Shown here piece after piece: positions 5,955-13,045 of a stretch of 13,045 bases of DNA (positions within the stretch are counted from its first letter, which is position 1; each line of letters starts with the position of its first letter). The notes beneath the pieces were generated by a model that did not search any database, was not told the origin of the DNA, and worked only from the letters and a program-made list of their open reading frames with translations. Location: positions 1 to 13,045 of the forward strand of contig JABAAZ010000001.1 of NCBI GenBank assembly GCA_014238475.1, read 5' to 3'. Source of the stretch: Candidatus Paceibacter sp. (GTDB lineage: Bacteria; Patescibacteriota; Minisyncoccia; Phycocordibacterales; JABAAK01). The translations under genes were made by a program, and so were the position numbers.

Positions 5955-8900
5955 TTATTCTTTTTTGAGTTCGGCTTTTCTTTTATACTCTTCTTCATCT
6001 TCTGCAATTTTTGCCCTAACCTTTTCGATCATCTTGTATTTTTGAGACCCTTTAAATGCAGTTCCTATAGGGACTAATCTACCGGTCATAACATTTGACT
6101 TCAAATCATCCAGATAATCTTTACTTCCTTTTACTGCTGCTTGTAGCAAGATATTTGTTGTGCCTTCAAAAGATGCTGTAGAAAGGAAACTGTCTCTTGA
6201 TTTTGGAATGTTTGGAAGACCTAGTATAACTTCTTTGGTTTTCATTGGAGTTTTCCCTTCTTTTTTAATAGAATTGTTTTCATCACTTGCTGTGTCGGCT
6301 TCTATAATATCCCCTGCTGTATATATAGAATCACCTGAATCTACAATCTCCACTCTTGAGAACATTTGCTTAATAATAATTTCTAAATGCACAGGAGAAA
6401 GATCTATTCCTTGGAGTTCATATATTTTTGTTACTTCATCAAAAATATATTTTTGTGTATTTTCTTTTCCTGTTATTTCAAAAAGAGTATCTAAATTTGC
6501 AGAACCATCAGTCAGCATATCTTTTTTATTAATTTTATCACCTACTTTAACTTTTATTTGCCTTGTTGCAGGTATAACAAAATCACAAATAGTTTTTTCT
6601 TTTTTATCTTCTTTAGAATCTTTTTCAATATATATTGTATTAAATTTATATTTATTTTTTGAAATATCTACAACTTTACCAGAAACATCAGATAGAATCA
6701 TTTCTGCTTTTGGATTTCTTTTATCTAATAACTCAAGAACACGTGGAAGACCTTCGGTTATGTCCCCACCAATTGATAAAATACCACCTGTATGAAATAC
6801 TCTCATAGTCAATTGTGTTCCAGGCTGTCCAATAGAAAGCGCTGCATTTGTACCAGCAGGCTCCCCAAGATCAATTAATTTATCCGTAGTGTTATCAATT
6901 CCATAACATCTTTGACAAATTCCTTTTTTGCTCTTACACGAAAGTGGGGATCTTGCCATAACTTTTTCTATGCTTTCATCAAGTGATATCATTTCTGCTT
7001 GCTCTTTTGAAACCATTTCGTTTTTCTTTACAATAATTTTTTTGTTTTTACCTACAACATCATTTATTACATACCTTCCATAAACTCTATTTAGGAAAGA
7101 TATTTCTATTCCAGATTTTGTTTTTCTTGTTAATTCAAACCCCTTAGTTGATTTACAATTTTCTTCTATAATTATTACTTCCTGGGCAACATCAAATAGA
7201 CGACGAGAAAAATATCCTGCATTTGATGTTTTTAATGATTTGTCTACCAATCCTTTTCTTCCACCGTATGAGTTAATAAAATATTCAATAGAAGTCAATC
7301 CGTATTTATAACAAGATACAATCGGATACTCAAGTGTATCACCTCTAGAAGAAGTTATTGAGCCTATTAATCCAACAAGCTGCGCCAATTGTTCAACGTT
7401 TCCACGCGCACCTGATAACAACATATCTATTATAGAGTTTTTTGATGTGTATTTTGCAAAAATGTCATTTTTGATATCATCTCTTACTTTCAACCAGTTC
7501 TCTATATTTATTCTAGATCTTTCTTGTTTTGATATAAGACCTTTTTTATGAAAATCCATAGTTTTATGGTAATTCTTCCATCCCTCTTTTACACGAGAAT
7601 CTAAATTATCTACTTGTAATAAGTCTGTCCATGCAAATGTAGTTCCTGATTTTGTGGCGTATTCAAATCCAAAAGATTTAATACTATCAAAAAGAGGCAC
7701 TGTTTTTTCTTTCCCTATTATAGTTATACAATAGTTGATAATATCAGTAATCTTTTTTTTATTTACTGTTTCATTAATAAAATTAATTTCAACTGGAAAT
7801 ATCTCATTAAACAAAACCCTACCAACACTTGTATCTAATAAAGAATTATTATATTGTTTGTATTTACCCGATGCATCTTTATCTGTTATAGATATTTTAA
7901 TTCTATCTGTTAATTTTATAACATTATCTTCATATGCAACTATAGCTTCATTTATTGATGAAAAGTATTTTACATTTTTTTCGTCTGTTTCGTTAATAAC
8001 AGTTGTTGTATAACATCCTAATGCCATATCATGTGAATTTGGATTAGAAATTATGTCACCACTTGCTGGGTCTATAATGTTGTTCTTTGCATTCATTATG
8101 TATTTAGCCTCAGCTTGTGCTTCTGATGTTAGTGGGAGATATACAACCATGTTATCACCATCGAAGTCTGCAGCAAAAGCAGCACAAACAAGAGGACTTA
8201 ATTCTATAGATATACCCTCAACCAAAATAGGTTTAAAAGACTGTGCTCCTAATTTATGTAATGTAGGTTGTCTGTTCAAAATTACATACTTTCCATCAAT
8301 TACTTGCTCAAGAACGTCCCATATTTCAGGTGCTTCATCATCTATCATTTTATTTGCATTTCGCATATTGTATGCTAAATCCTTTTTGATTAATTCAGAA
8401 ATTATAAAAGGTTTGAATAACTCGAGTGCAATTTTTTTAGGCAAACCACATTCATCTAATTTTAAATCTGGACCAACAACAATAACACTTCGTGCACTAT
8501 AATCAACTCTCTTACCCATTAAGTTTGCTCTAAAATATCCTTGTTTTCTACCGAGATACTCTGCTAAAGATTTTGAAGGTTTGGTTTGTAATTTATATGA
8601 AGTTGATCCAGCTGCACCCAATGCTCCGATCGAATTATCAAAAAGAGCATCCACCGCCTCCTGTAATATTCTTTGCTCATTTTTTAATATAACTTCTGGT
8701 GCATCTCTTTCAATTAATTCTTTCAGTCTATTGTTTCTAGTGATAACAGCTCTATACAAATCTGTTAAATCAGAGCTTGCGAAACGACCACCATCAAGTG
8801 CAACAATCGGTCTCAATCCCGGAGGAAGAACAGGAAGCACTGTTACAAACATCCACTCTGGCTTTGAATTATTTAGCAAAAAAGATCTTACTGCGCTTAG

Positions 8901-9680
8901 TCTTTTGTTTATTTTCTTTTTTGCAAGATTTTTTGCAGTTATGGCATTTTTGGACAACTCTTTTTCTAATTTTAATAAATCTATATTTTTAAGCATTTCA
9001 TACAAAACTTTTGGACCAATTCCTACTGTAAATAGTTTTGGAAATCTTTTTTCAAGTGTAAAATAACTTTCTTCATCCAAAATCTCTAGTGGCTTTATAG
9101 ATTTTAATTCTTTAACTCTTTCATTATATAAAACCTGTATTTTTTTCTTTGTTTCTTTTCTTGTTAAATTTTCTGTCTGGTCAGTAAATTCTGTTTTTAG
9201 TTTTGTTTCGTACTCTTTAATTTTATCTTTATCTACAGAAACAACAACATATGAAGCAAAATCATTTATTTGTTGTGTATGCTTAATTGATATTCCAAGC
9301 AACAGAGCAATATAATTTGGTGATTTTCTTAAATACCAAATATGTGAGACTGGTTCTACTAATTTTATATGCCCCATTCTTTCTCTTCTTACAAATGCTT
9401 TTGTTATTTCAACACCACATTTTTCACAAGAAAAACCTTTAAATTGAACACCACTATATTTCCCACAACTACACTGATAGTCTTTTTCTGGTCCAAAAAT
9501 TTGTTCATCAGACAAACCACCAGTCTCTGGTTTATGTGTTCTATAATTTATTGTCTCTGGTTTTAATACTTCTCCATAACTCCATTCTAAAATTTCTTCC
9601 GGAGATGCTAAAGAAATTCCAACTGATTTTACAAATGAATTTAAATGTGTGTTTTGGTTATTTTTTCTATGTTTTTTCAT
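5955..9680 (-). CDS. rpoC: DNA-directed RNA polymerase subunit beta'
   Basis: Catalytic clamp-bearing subunit of RNA polymerase, 1241 residues, compact. The N-terminal zinc site is intact (C70, C72, C85, C88), as is the second (C842, C915, C922, C925). Also seen: LDGGRFASSDLTDLYR, KRVDYSARSVIVVGP, NRQPTLHKLGAQSF, the active-site loop, the bridge helix around SYGGRKGLVDKSLKTSNAGY (Y805 at E. coli H777) and the trigger loop QPGTQLTMRVFHTGG (H963 at E. coli H936). The Mg-binding motif reads AADFDGD (503-509): the three Asp ligands D505, D507 and D509 are kept, but the preceding near-universal Asn (E. coli N458) is Ala, GCT at 8174-8172. At E. coli A426 there is Gln471, as in eukaryotic and archaeal polymerases. 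It starts 3 nt after the rpoB stop and abuts dnaG. Stop TAA. Confidence 0.98.
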   Translation of the reverse strand: MKKHRKNNQNTHLNSFVKSVGISLASPEEILEWSYGEVLKPETINYRTHKPETGGLSDEQIFGPEKDYQCSCGKYSGVQFKGFSCEKCGVEITKAFVRRERMGHIKLVEPVSHIWYLRKSPNYIALLLGISIKHTQQINDFASYVVVSVDKDKIKEYETKLKTEFTDQTENLTRKETKKKIQVLYNERVKELKSIKPLEILDEESYFTLEKRFPKLFTVGIGPKVLYEMLKNIDLLKLEKELSKNAITAKNLAKKKINKRLSAVRSFLLNNSKPEWMFVTVLPVLPPGLRPIVALDGGRFASSDLTDLYRAVITRNNRLKELIERDAPEVILKNEQRILQEAVDALFDNSIGALGAAGSTSYKLQTKPSKSLAEYLGRKQGYFRANLMGKRVDYSARSVIVVGPDLKLDECGLPKKIALELFKPFIISELIKKDLAYNMRNANKMIDDEAPEIWDVLEQVIDGKYVILNRQPTLHKLGAQSFKPILVEGISIELSPLVCAAFAADFDGDNMVVYLPLTSEAQAEAKYIMNAKNNIIDPASGDIISNPNSHDMALGCYTTTVINETDEKNVKYFSSINEAIVAYEDNVIKLTDRIKISITDKDASGKYKQYNNSLLDTSVGRVLFNEIFPVEINFINETVNKKKITDIINYCITIIGKEKTVPLFDSIKSFGFEYATKSGTTFAWTDLLQVDNLDSRVKEGWKNYHKTMDFHKKGLISKQERSRINIENWLKVRDDIKNDIFAKYTSKNSIIDMLLSGARGNVEQLAQLVGLIGSITSSRGDTLEYPIVSCYKYGLTSIEYFINSYGGRKGLVDKSLKTSNAGYFSRRLFDVAQEVIIIEENCKSTKGFELTRKTKSGIEISFLNRVYGRYVINDVVGKNKKIIVKKNEMVSKEQAEMISLDESIEKVMARSPLSCKSKKGICQRCYGIDNTTDKLIDLGEPAGTNAALSIGQPGTQLTMRVFHTGGILSIGGDITEGLPRVLELLDKRNPKAEMILSDVSGKVVDISKNKYKFNTIYIEKDSKEDKKEKTICDFVIPATRQIKVKVGDKINKKDMLTDGSANLDTLFEITGKENTQKYIFDEVTKIYELQGIDLSPVHLEIIIKQMFSRVEIVDSGDSIYTAGDIIEADTASDENNSIKKEGKTPMKTKEVILGLPNIPKSRDSFLSTASFEGTTNILLQAAVKGSKDYLDDLKSNVMTGRLVPIGTAFKGSQKYKMIEKVRAKIAEDEEEYKRKAELKKE

Positions 9681-9683
9681 ATT

Positions 9684-12600
9684 TTAAAAATTAGGTTTAA
9701 TTGATTCATCGTTAATAAAGTTTATGTTTATTCCAAGTGCTTTTAGAAAATTAACCAACACATTAAAAGATGCGGGGGTGTTTATTTGTGTAATATGTCT
9801 TCCTTTGATAATGGCACTATATGCTGCTGATCTACCAAACACATCATCAGATTTAATAGTAAACATTTCTCTAAGTGTATAGGCTGCAGAGTGTCCAAGC
9901 AACGCCCATACTTCCATTTCTCCAAATCTGTGACCACCATTTCTCGCCCTACCACCTAGTGGTTGTTGAGAAACAAGTGAATAAGGTCCAATGGCTCTCA
10001 TGTGAACTTTGCTTTTTACCATATGACTTAGTTTTAATATATACATATAACCAATAGCGACATCTTGTTGAAATTTTTCTCCTGTTTTTCCGTCATATAA
10101 TGCTAGTTTGGCAGAAGCAGGTTTTCCGGCAGCCTTTAATTCCTTTGCTAAATCTTCAGCAGAAAACTCTGACATCGGTAAAACAACGGCTTGATAATTA
10201 AGAGTATTTGCAGCTAGTCCAAGATGCAGTTCTAAAATTTGTCCAATGTTCAAACGAGACGGTACTCCAAGCGGTGTTAAAATAATGTCAACAGGCTTTC
10301 CGTCCGCAGTAAATGGCATATCTTCCACAGGTAAAACTTTTGAAATAACACCTTTATTACCATGTCTATTTGTAAGTTTGTCTCCTTTTTGTATTTTTCT
10401 TGCCTCTGCTATTGTAATTACAATTTTCTTTATTACATCAGGTTCAAGTGTATACCCATTCTTTTTTTCAAACACATTTACATCAACAATTCTTCCGCTT
10501 TTACCATTTCCAAGTCTCAGTGATGTGTCTTTTATATCTTTTGCTTTTTCTCCAAAAATTGATTGTAATAATCTATCTTCTGCTGATTGTTGAGTCTCTG
10601 TTTGTGGTGTGATTTTACCAACCAAAACATCTCCTGTTCTAACTTCGGCTCCAACACGAACAACACCTTCTGAATCCAAATTCCTCAACCTTGCCTCTCC
10701 TACATTTGGTATATCTGAAGTAGTTTGTTCCTCACCTAGTTTTGTATTTTTTACATTTATAGTGTAGTCTTGTAAATCAATGGAAGTGAACACATCATCT
10801 GAAACCAATCTTTCTGATATAACTATTGAATCTTCAAAATTCAATCCATTACAACACATAAAAGCAACTCTGAGATTTTTTCCGAGTGCCAGTTGACCAT
10901 TTTTTGTTGTTGCATTATCTGCTATAACATCACCTTTTTTCACTTCATCTCCCATAGAAACTATCGGAGTATGTTGTGTTGATATTGTTTTTGCGTTTGT
11001 TACTTTAAAAGAATTTAATTTATATGTCTTTTCTTTGCTTTTTTTTGTTTTAATTTTTATATAAGTTGAATCAAGACCGACAACAGTACCATTATCCTCT
11101 GCAACAACCATTCTTCCAGTTGATCTTGCTATAGCTTCTTCTGCTCCAGAAGATACAATCGGTGCCTCAGGCAAAAAACATGGAACTGCTTGTGGCTGTG
11201 CAGTTGATCCAAATGTTGCTCTTGCAGCAAGATTTGTGTGTACAAATGGAATAAGTGAGGTGGATACTGAAAAAATTTGTCTTGATGATACATCAACATA
11301 CTCAACTTCACTTGCATCTACAAAAACAATCTGATTTCTATGTCTTACTGCTACTTTCTCTTTTTTAATTTTCCCATCTTTGTCTATAGATTTACCTAAA
11401 TCTATAATTTTATACAACTCTTCTGCATCTGAAGTTAAATATTCAATTTCATTAGTTACTTTACAATTTTTTACTTTTGCATATGGAGTCTTTAATATAC
11501 CAGTCTCATCTATTTGTCCATACGATGCTAAGTGTAAAGTCAATCCTATACTAGCTGAGTCCGGGGAATGCACAGGACAAATTCTTCCGTATTGTGAAGG
11601 ATGCACATCTCTTACTTCAAAACTTGCTCTATCTTTGTTCAAACCACCCTTACCCGTTACAGAGATTCTTCTCATGTGCTCATGTTCTTCTAATATGTTT
11701 GTTTGTCTAAGAAATTGTGACAATGAATTACTTTTAAAGAAACTTTGGACACTTGCTTCCAAAATCCTAGGGTTTATAATTTGTATTGATTTTGTTGTTT
11801 TCTTTACATCAGATCTGTTCATTCTATCTTGGATATTTTTTTTCATTCGCAAAAGACCTGCTGAAACTTCATTTTTTACCAATTCCCCAACTAAACGAAC
11901 TCTCTTTGAAGACATGTGATCTATGTCATCTACTATCGAACCAGGAGTATAGTTGAGTCTTACTATTTCTTTAATTAAATCAACCAAAATAACACCATCA
12001 AAGACTGAATTGTACTTTTTTATCTTTTTATTTTCTGTAGACAGCCTGTTTTGTAATCGAGAAATCCCCACATCACCCATGTCAAAATATTTTTTCGAGA
12101 AAAATGTTTTTGTATAATTTTTAGCTGCCTCTGCACTTATAGCGTCACTGCCCATTATGTTTCTATACATACTTATATACAAGTCATCTGGGTCATCTGC
12201 AAGATCTATCAAAAGTGTATTTTTTATATATTCTTGTTCTTTTTCATCAAAATGTCTTAATATTTGTGTCTTCGTCTCGTTAAATAAAAATCGTATCAAC
12301 TGTGTTATCGGAAATTTTCTCTTATTATCAATTTTCGCATACATTTTTTTTCCAATTGCAGTTTCAATTTCTAACCTTCTACCGCTTAAAGGTATTGCTT
12401 TCATACCAAAAAAATTAATTCCTTGTAATGATTTTGAGTTAAAAAAGAAACCATGCGACTTAACAATTTGAGATATAACAGTTCTCTCCCTGCCATTTAT
12501 CACAAAGGTGTGATTTGGTGTCATTATTGGAATTTCACCAAAGTTTATTTCGTCTACAGACTTCTCTTTTGTTACTAGGTTGGTAAATTTAAGTGTCACA

Positions 12601-12866
12601 AAAAAAGTTGCAGCATAGTTTTCCATTCTAGATATTGATTCTGATAGAGAATGTTTTTCTTCTTTAATTTCAAGAGAAATAAATTCTAAGTTAAATTTAG
12701 AATTTTGATAATCTGAAATTGGAAATATAGACTTAAAAATTTCTTTAAACTCTTTGTTTAAAAAAATATTATAAGATTTTTTTTGAAAATCTAATGAACT
12801 GTCAAGTTGCATTAAATCAATTTTAGGATTACCAAATATTTTTTGTTGTAGTTTTTGTTGACTCAT
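9684..12866 (-). CDS. rpoB: DNA-directed RNA polymerase subunit beta
   Basis: Second large catalytic subunit of RNA polymerase, 1060 residues, shorter than E. coli (1342) because lineage-specific insertions are absent. Family segments: N-terminal QLDSSLDFQKKSYNIFL, FVINGRERTVISQ, the rifampicin region SLSQFLRQTN (381-390) and HMRRIS, FEVRDVHPSQYGR, NFEDSIVISERLV (E678, D679), GDKLTNRHGNKGV (K830 and K838, matching catalytic-centre K1065 and K1073) and the C-terminal GHRFGEMEVWALLGHSAAYTL. Two departures: Arg387 stands at E. coli D516, and the nearly universal ETPEGPNIGL is HSPDSASIGL (433-442). The spacing between them (46 residues) equals that of E. coli, so the alignment is firm. The reading frame is open throughout, with no sign of decay. 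Start ATG has no Shine-Dalgarno motif; a promoter lies just upstream. Stop TAA. Confidence 0.98.
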   Translation of the reverse strand: MSQQKLQQKIFGNPKIDLMQLDSSLDFQKKSYNIFLNKEFKEIFKSIFPISDYQNSKFNLEFISLEIKEEKHSLSESISRMENYAATFFVTLKFTNLVTKEKSVDEINFGEIPIMTPNHTFVINGRERTVISQIVKSHGFFFNSKSLQGINFFGMKAIPLSGRRLEIETAIGKKMYAKIDNKRKFPITQLIRFLFNETKTQILRHFDEKEQEYIKNTLLIDLADDPDDLYISMYRNIMGSDAISAEAAKNYTKTFFSKKYFDMGDVGISRLQNRLSTENKKIKKYNSVFDGVILVDLIKEIVRLNYTPGSIVDDIDHMSSKRVRLVGELVKNEVSAGLLRMKKNIQDRMNRSDVKKTTKSIQIINPRILEASVQSFFKSNSLSQFLRQTNILEEHEHMRRISVTGKGGLNKDRASFEVRDVHPSQYGRICPVHSPDSASIGLTLHLASYGQIDETGILKTPYAKVKNCKVTNEIEYLTSDAEELYKIIDLGKSIDKDGKIKKEKVAVRHRNQIVFVDASEVEYVDVSSRQIFSVSTSLIPFVHTNLAARATFGSTAQPQAVPCFLPEAPIVSSGAEEAIARSTGRMVVAEDNGTVVGLDSTYIKIKTKKSKEKTYKLNSFKVTNAKTISTQHTPIVSMGDEVKKGDVIADNATTKNGQLALGKNLRVAFMCCNGLNFEDSIVISERLVSDDVFTSIDLQDYTINVKNTKLGEEQTTSDIPNVGEARLRNLDSEGVVRVGAEVRTGDVLVGKITPQTETQQSAEDRLLQSIFGEKAKDIKDTSLRLGNGKSGRIVDVNVFEKKNGYTLEPDVIKKIVITIAEARKIQKGDKLTNRHGNKGVISKVLPVEDMPFTADGKPVDIILTPLGVPSRLNIGQILELHLGLAANTLNYQAVVLPMSEFSAEDLAKELKAAGKPASAKLALYDGKTGEKFQQDVAIGYMYILKLSHMVKSKVHMRAIGPYSLVSQQPLGGRARNGGHRFGEMEVWALLGHSAAYTLREMFTIKSDDVFGRSAAYSAIIKGRHITQINTPASFNVLVNFLKALGININFINDESIKPNF

Positions 12867-12887
12867 TGAAATAAAAATCTATATTGA

Positions 12888-12916
12888 ATTTTAGACAATT
12901 CTGTAGAATCAATCAA
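12888..12916 (-). promoter_or_regulatory. Putative sigma-70 promoter for rpoB-rpoC-dnaG-rpoD
   Basis: Minus strand: TTGATT (12916-12911, 4/6 match to TTGACA), a 17-nt spacer, TAAAAT (12893-12888, 5/6 match to TATAAT). The hexamer ends 21 nt before the rpoB ATG, predicting a leader of about 14 nt that is U/A-rich and has no Shine-Dalgarno motif. It is the only sizeable gap upstream of the RNA polymerase genes and follows the stop of the preceding gene, which favours a real operon start. Confidence 0.55.
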
Positions 12917-12925
12917 TAATAACTT

Positions 12926-12942
12926 ATTTTATATAATAAAAT
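12926..12942. repeat. AT-only inverted repeat upstream of the rpoB promoter
   Basis: ATTTTAT-ATA-ATAAAAT, a perfect 7-bp palindrome with a 3-nt centre, lies about 10-26 bp upstream of the proposed -35 hexamer, where an UP element contacted by the alpha-subunit C-terminal domain would be. It could also be a weak hairpin ending the upstream transcript, though it lacks G-C pairs and a following U-run. Function uncertain. Confidence 0.3.
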
Positions 12943-12952
12943 TCGGGCAAAG

Positions 12953-13045
12953 CTACGCCAGTCCACCATGCCCTGAAAACTCAGAAGGGCTAATTCCGAA
13001 AGAAAGGGCTGCCTGGTTCCACATTTGTTCATCCGGTGTGTTAAA
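12953..13045 (-). CDS. C-terminal fragment of an unidentified protein
   Basis: The last 30 codons of an open frame entering from the right edge and ending in TAG at 12955-12953. The visible residues start FNTPDEQMWNQAALSF and end EFSGHGGLA. I do not recognise the family. Support for coding is the uninterrupted frame up to the window edge, the clean stop just before an AT-rich promoter-bearing gap, and a base composition of about 49% G+C by hand count, clearly richer than the flanking DNA. Same strand as rpoB; the 86-nt gap with its own promoter suggests a separate transcription unit. The alternative that this is non-coding DNA cannot be excluded from 93 bases. Confidence 0.5.
   Translation of the reverse strand, partial: FNTPDEQMWNQAALSFGISPSEFSGHGGLA

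Noticed and set aside
12430..12490. A V146F-type rifampicin change, suggested by SHGFFF in RpoB.
   Set aside because: By residue spacing, E. coli R143, V146 and Q148 fall in the ERVIVSQ segment; the matching residues here are R128, I131 and Q133, a conservative Ile. The SPG to SHG change is outside those contacts.
5955..12866. Recoding of TGA as Gly or Trp, as in Gracilibacteria, Absconditabacteria or mycoplasmas.
   Set aside because: rpoB and rpoC are open over more than 1,000 codons each with no internal TGA and normal Gly and Trp codons. The absence of TGA among 12 stops is compatible with AT-rich TAA preference.
12943..13045. A structured RNA gene (SRP RNA, tmRNA end or RNase P RNA) suggested by the GC-rich stretch and a CCACCA string.
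   Set aside because: None of the conserved cores I could check (SRP GGAAG/AGCAG loop, tmRNA T-arm, RNase P GAGGAAAGUCC) is present, and the minus strand gives an uninterrupted reading frame to a stop.
1..13045. CRISPR arrays, insertion sequences, tRNA genes or prophage fragments.
   Set aside because: The window is almost fully occupied by conserved housekeeping genes; no direct-repeat/spacer pattern, transposase or tRNA-like cloverleaf was seen.

Overview
The window is a strongly AT-rich bacterial segment carrying only core information-processing genes. All of them lie on the minus strand, so the cluster reads right to left, with very tight spacing. I read it as a small-genome bacterium, most likely of the Candidate Phyla Radiation / Patescibacteria. 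The reasons are the compact RNA polymerase subunits, a Cys-poor uS4, KhpA between rpsP and trmD with no rimM, no Shine-Dalgarno motifs, and A-rich coding. The phylum call is inference. TGA is not used as sense: the 1,000- to 1,200-residue reading frames of rpoB and rpoC are open under the standard code. This argues against the code-25 Gracilibacteria and Absconditabacteria. Twelve stops are visible: nine TAA, three TAG, no TGA.

Layout in transcription order (right to left). (1) 12953-13045 holds the last 30 codons of an unidentified, comparatively GC-rich gene. (2) A short AT-rich gap carries a plausible sigma-70 promoter. (3) rpoB, rpoC, dnaG and rpoD follow, with gaps of 3 and 0 nt and then an 8-nt overlap. 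This joins the RNA polymerase operon to the primase-sigma pair of the classical macromolecular synthesis operon. (4) A 35-nt gap with a promoter-like sequence leads to rpsP, khpA and trmD. (5) A 58-nt gap with a second promoter-like sequence leads to infA, rpmJ, rpsM, rpsK and rpsD, the front of the alpha operon. rpsD runs off the left edge; rpoA and rplQ would be expected next by comparison with other bacteria.

The genes form one gene-expression module: RNA polymerase beta and beta', the primary sigma factor, primase, ribosomal proteins bS16, bL36, uS13, uS11 and uS4, initiation factor IF-1, a KH RNA-binding protein, and the tRNA m1G37 methyltransferase.

The gene content is ordinary, but several nearly universal residues are not. 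RpoC has AADFDGD instead of NADFDGD at the active site. RpoB has HSPDSASIGL instead of ETPEGPNIGL, and Arg at the E. coli D516 rifampicin contact. The primary sigma factor has Cys for the bubble-edge Trp433 and Leu for Arg423, and carries an N-terminal tail of about ten lysine-rich pentapeptides encoded by A-runs spaced exactly 15 nt apart. DnaG has lost three of four zinc ligands, and bL36 has lost all of its own. Taken together, this points to a transcription machinery that has diverged at positions usually treated as invariant.
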